Assembly: GCA_900556795.1 (NCBI GenBank) | Contig: USQD01000078.1 | Span: 1-7,980, forward strand | Length of the DNA stretch: 7,980 nt | From: an uncultured Prevotella sp. | Lineage (GTDB): Bacteria > Bacteroidota > Bacteroidia > Bacteroidales > Bacteroidaceae | Direction of reading: 5' to 3' | Shown here: piece by piece, positions 6,857 to 7,980 of the stretch | Layout: each line of letters opens with the position of its first letter | How positions within the stretch are numbered: position 1 is the stretch's first letter | Notes under the pieces: generated by a model | The model's input: the letters and a program-made list of their open reading frames with translations, nothing else | Databases searched by the model: none | Told to the model about the DNA's origin: nothing | Made by a program: the position numbers and the translations under genes

Positions 6857-7042
6857 CGCCCTGAAAGGGCAGAAGCTCCTAGCCCAGGGCACTGCCCTGG
6901 GTATAATGGGGATATAACGAAGTCGCCCTGTAAGGGCAAAAGCTTTCTGATACGAAGCTTTTGCCCTTACAGGGCGTTTTGTTGGTTGTATGTTTACCCA
7001 GGGCGATTGCCCTGGGCTAGGAGCTTCTGCCCTTTTAGGGCG
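6857..7042. repeat. Nested 186-bp palindromic element (inverted duplication)
   Basis: The left half (6857-6945) and right half (6955-7042) are inverted copies of one unit of about 88-89 nt around a 9-nt centre. From the outside inward the halves pair in three blocks. The first is an outer 46/47-nt arm (6857-6902 with 6996-7042) with a few mismatches and one indel. The second is a diverged spacer, with ATATAACGAA (6912-6921) opposite TTGGTTGTAT (6982-6991). The third is a perfect 22-nt inner arm (6924-6945 with 6955-6976). Each half also contains smaller hairpins: GCCCT-nnn-AGGGC near its ends, and CCCAGGGC/GCCCTGGG with 3-4-nt loops (6883-6901 and 6997-7016). It fills the gap between two convergent genes. 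It resembles REP/BIME or MITE-like intergenic elements; no transposase is in the window. Confidence 0.88.
6924..6980 (+). terminator. Perfect 22-bp hairpin followed by TTTT, likely terminator
   Basis: The innermost arms of the palindrome (6924-6945 and 6955-6976) form a 22-bp perfect stem, GC-rich at its base, with a 9-nt loop. TTTTG follows at 6977-6981, so on the plus strand it has the form of an intrinsic terminator for the protease transcript, about 155 nt after its stop. On the minus strand no T-run follows the stem. Confidence 0.55.
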
Positions 7043-7098
7043 TGCTGCTCAATATTTGCTTCTGCCTTTCAGGGCGTGCTGTTCAATATTTGCTTCTG
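7023..7098 (+). repeat. 34-35-bp tandem repeat extending the palindrome
   Basis: The right end of the palindrome is followed by a direct repeat: 7023-7057 (35 nt) and 7058-7091 (34 nt) share GCTTCTGCC, TTT, AGGGCGTGCTG and TCAATATTT, and a third partial copy, GCTTCTG, ends at 7098. The second copy has lost one C in the GCCCT arm (GCCTTTCAGGGC), which weakens its small hairpin. The last 30 bases before the transporter stop (7099-7128) hold two GAATTCAT words at 7102-7109 and 7121-7128 and nothing else I recognise. Confidence 0.8.
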
Positions 7099-7128
7099 TT
7101 AGAATTCATGAATCCTTTCTGAATTCAT

Positions 7129-7980
7129 TTACTTCTTCTCATGCATGCGATCCCATTTTAGATAGATTCCGGCAAGGATGGTGCCCGAAATACTGTGCCA
7201 GGCACAACTGATGGCGCAAGGCAATACGGCAAGAGGCTGAGCGGCGAAGAAGTTGCCCGCGAGAACCGTGGCAAGACCGGCATTCTGCATTCCCACCTCA
7301 ATACTGATGGTACGCTTCTTGGCGGTATTGAATCCGGCAAGTTTGCCGGCTAGCCAACCGAGACAGTAACCCAGGGTGTTGTGGCAGAAAACCACGGCAA
7401 AAGTCCAGAGGAAAAGCGATAAGCCACGAGCCACCAAGTCATCGTGAACCGTAGAAATCACGCCGCCTACGATGATTGCCAGACACGTAACGCTGATGCC
7501 CGGCATCAGACTCTGAATGGTAGGGAAGCAATCCTTCTTGCCATAGATATAATTCAAAGCGCAGCCGATGGCCACAGGGATAATCGTAACTATCAGAATG
7601 TTGATGAACATTCCCACTGCATCTACATGGATAATCTCGCCTGCCGTAATCTTCATCAGCAGCGGAGTCATCACTGGCGCAAGAATCGTAGAGGCGCAGG
7701 TCATTCCCACAGAGAAAGCCACATCGCCATGGCAGAGATAACTCATGATGTTGCTTGATACTCCGCCCGGACAGCATCCCACCAGCAGGATTCCGAGCGC
7801 CAGGGCTGGATCAAGATGCCACACATGTACCAGGGTGTAAGCCACGCCAGGCATGATGATGAACTGGGCGCAGGCGCCGATGAAGACATCCAGCGGGCGC
7901 TGAGCCAGAATCTTGAAGTCGTTGGTGGTCAAGGTCAGACCCATTGTGAGCATGATGATGCCGAGAATGACGGTTTGAGT
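7129..7980 (-). CDS. BASS-family sodium-dependent transporter (5' end beyond the window)
   Basis: A bile acid:sodium symporter superfamily membrane protein, a group that imports organic anions such as bile acids, pantothenate precursors or keto acids with Na+. The visible 283 residues are dominated by hydrophobic segments, about eight or nine membrane spans. They carry two family signatures: CCPGGVSSN (visible residues 69-77) with a following conserved stretch SYLCHGDVAFSV, and EVGMQNAGLA (228-237), both near the sodium and substrate sites. The frame stays open to the right edge (TQTVILGIIMLTMGLTLT), and that segment is a typical first or second helix, so the ATG at 7953 is internal and the true start lies outside. 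Compared with the usual 310-330 residues, about 30-45 N-terminal residues are missing. It ends in the charged tail WDRMHEKK. It converges with the S41 protease gene across a repeat-rich gap. The substrate is not predictable; resemblance to YocS/PanS types is an inference. Confidence 0.87.
   Translation of the reverse strand, partial: TQTVILGIIMLTMGLTLTTNDFKILAQRPLDVFIGACAQFIIMPGVAYTLVHVWHLDPALALGILLVGCCPGGVSSNIMSYLCHGDVAFSVGMTCASTILAPVMTPLLMKITAGEIIHVDAVGMFINILIVTIIPVAIGCALNYIYGKKDCFPTIQSLMPGISVTCLAIIVGGVISTVHDDLVARGLSLFLWTFAVVFCHNTLGYCLGWLAGKLAGFNTAKKRTISIEVGMQNAGLATVLAGNFFAAQPLAVLPCAISCAWHSISGTILAGIYLKWDRMHEKK

Noticed and set aside
6857..7098. CRISPR array suggested by repeated GCCCT/AGGGC words
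   Set aside because: Repeats are in mixed orientation, spacing is irregular, there are no unique spacers of constant length, and no cas genes are present.
7102..7126. Terminator for the transporter from GAATTCA (7102-7108) and TGAATTC (7120-7126)
   Set aside because: The 7-bp AT-rich stem has an 11-nt loop and no T-run on the minus strand.
6990..7211. Plus-strand open frame of 73 codons, beginning MFTQGDCPGLGA
   Set aside because: It is a translation of the palindromic and tandem repeats and then runs antisense into the transporter gene; its sequence merely reflects the CCCAGGGC words.

Overview
The window looks like chromosomal DNA from a Bacteroidota species, most likely the Prevotella/Segatella group. 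The reasons are two promoters of the Bacteroidota type (TTTG, a 19-20 bp gap, then TAnnTTTG), A-rich leaders mostly without Shine-Dalgarno sequences, and a gene set typical of gut Bacteroidota. Genus is inferred from style and protein resemblance, not from a marker-gene search.

Layout, left to right. Positions 1-287 hold no complete gene. They contain a single BspA-type leucine-rich-repeat relic (111-194) and a good promoter (206-236). A secreted acetylxylan esterase-type hydrolase of family CE7 follows (288-1625); its true start is well inside a longer open frame. The next gap (1626-1788) has a perfect 12-bp inverted repeat, 16 bp with one G.U pair, that overlaps a promoter. That promoter drives a GNAT-fold protein of the YghO-like type (1789-2940). 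Next are the type IIA topoisomerase subunit ParE (3040-5049), with an unusually strong Shine-Dalgarno, and a secreted PDZ/S41 carboxyl-terminal processing protease (5186-6769). A BASS-family transporter on the minus strand (7129-7980) runs off the right edge.

The genes do not form an obvious pathway. The esterase probably trims acetyl groups from hemicellulose in the periplasm or at the surface, ParE decatenates chromosomes, the S41 protease handles envelope protein turnover, and the transporter imports an organic anion with sodium. The three plus-strand genes after the esterase are co-directional, with gaps of 99 and 136 bp that are long for a tight operon.

The most unusual DNA is between genes. 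The convergent gap between the protease and the transporter (6770-7128) is packed with repeats: a GTTAAC array, then a roughly 186-bp nested palindrome built as an inverted duplication of an 88-89-nt unit, then a 34-35-bp tandem extension of the same unit. A 33-bp near-identical GTTAAC repeat lies on both sides of the protease gene in the same orientation. I found no tRNA, rRNA, CRISPR array, transposase or defence system. The best candidate for something little described is the concentric palindromic element at 6857-7098.
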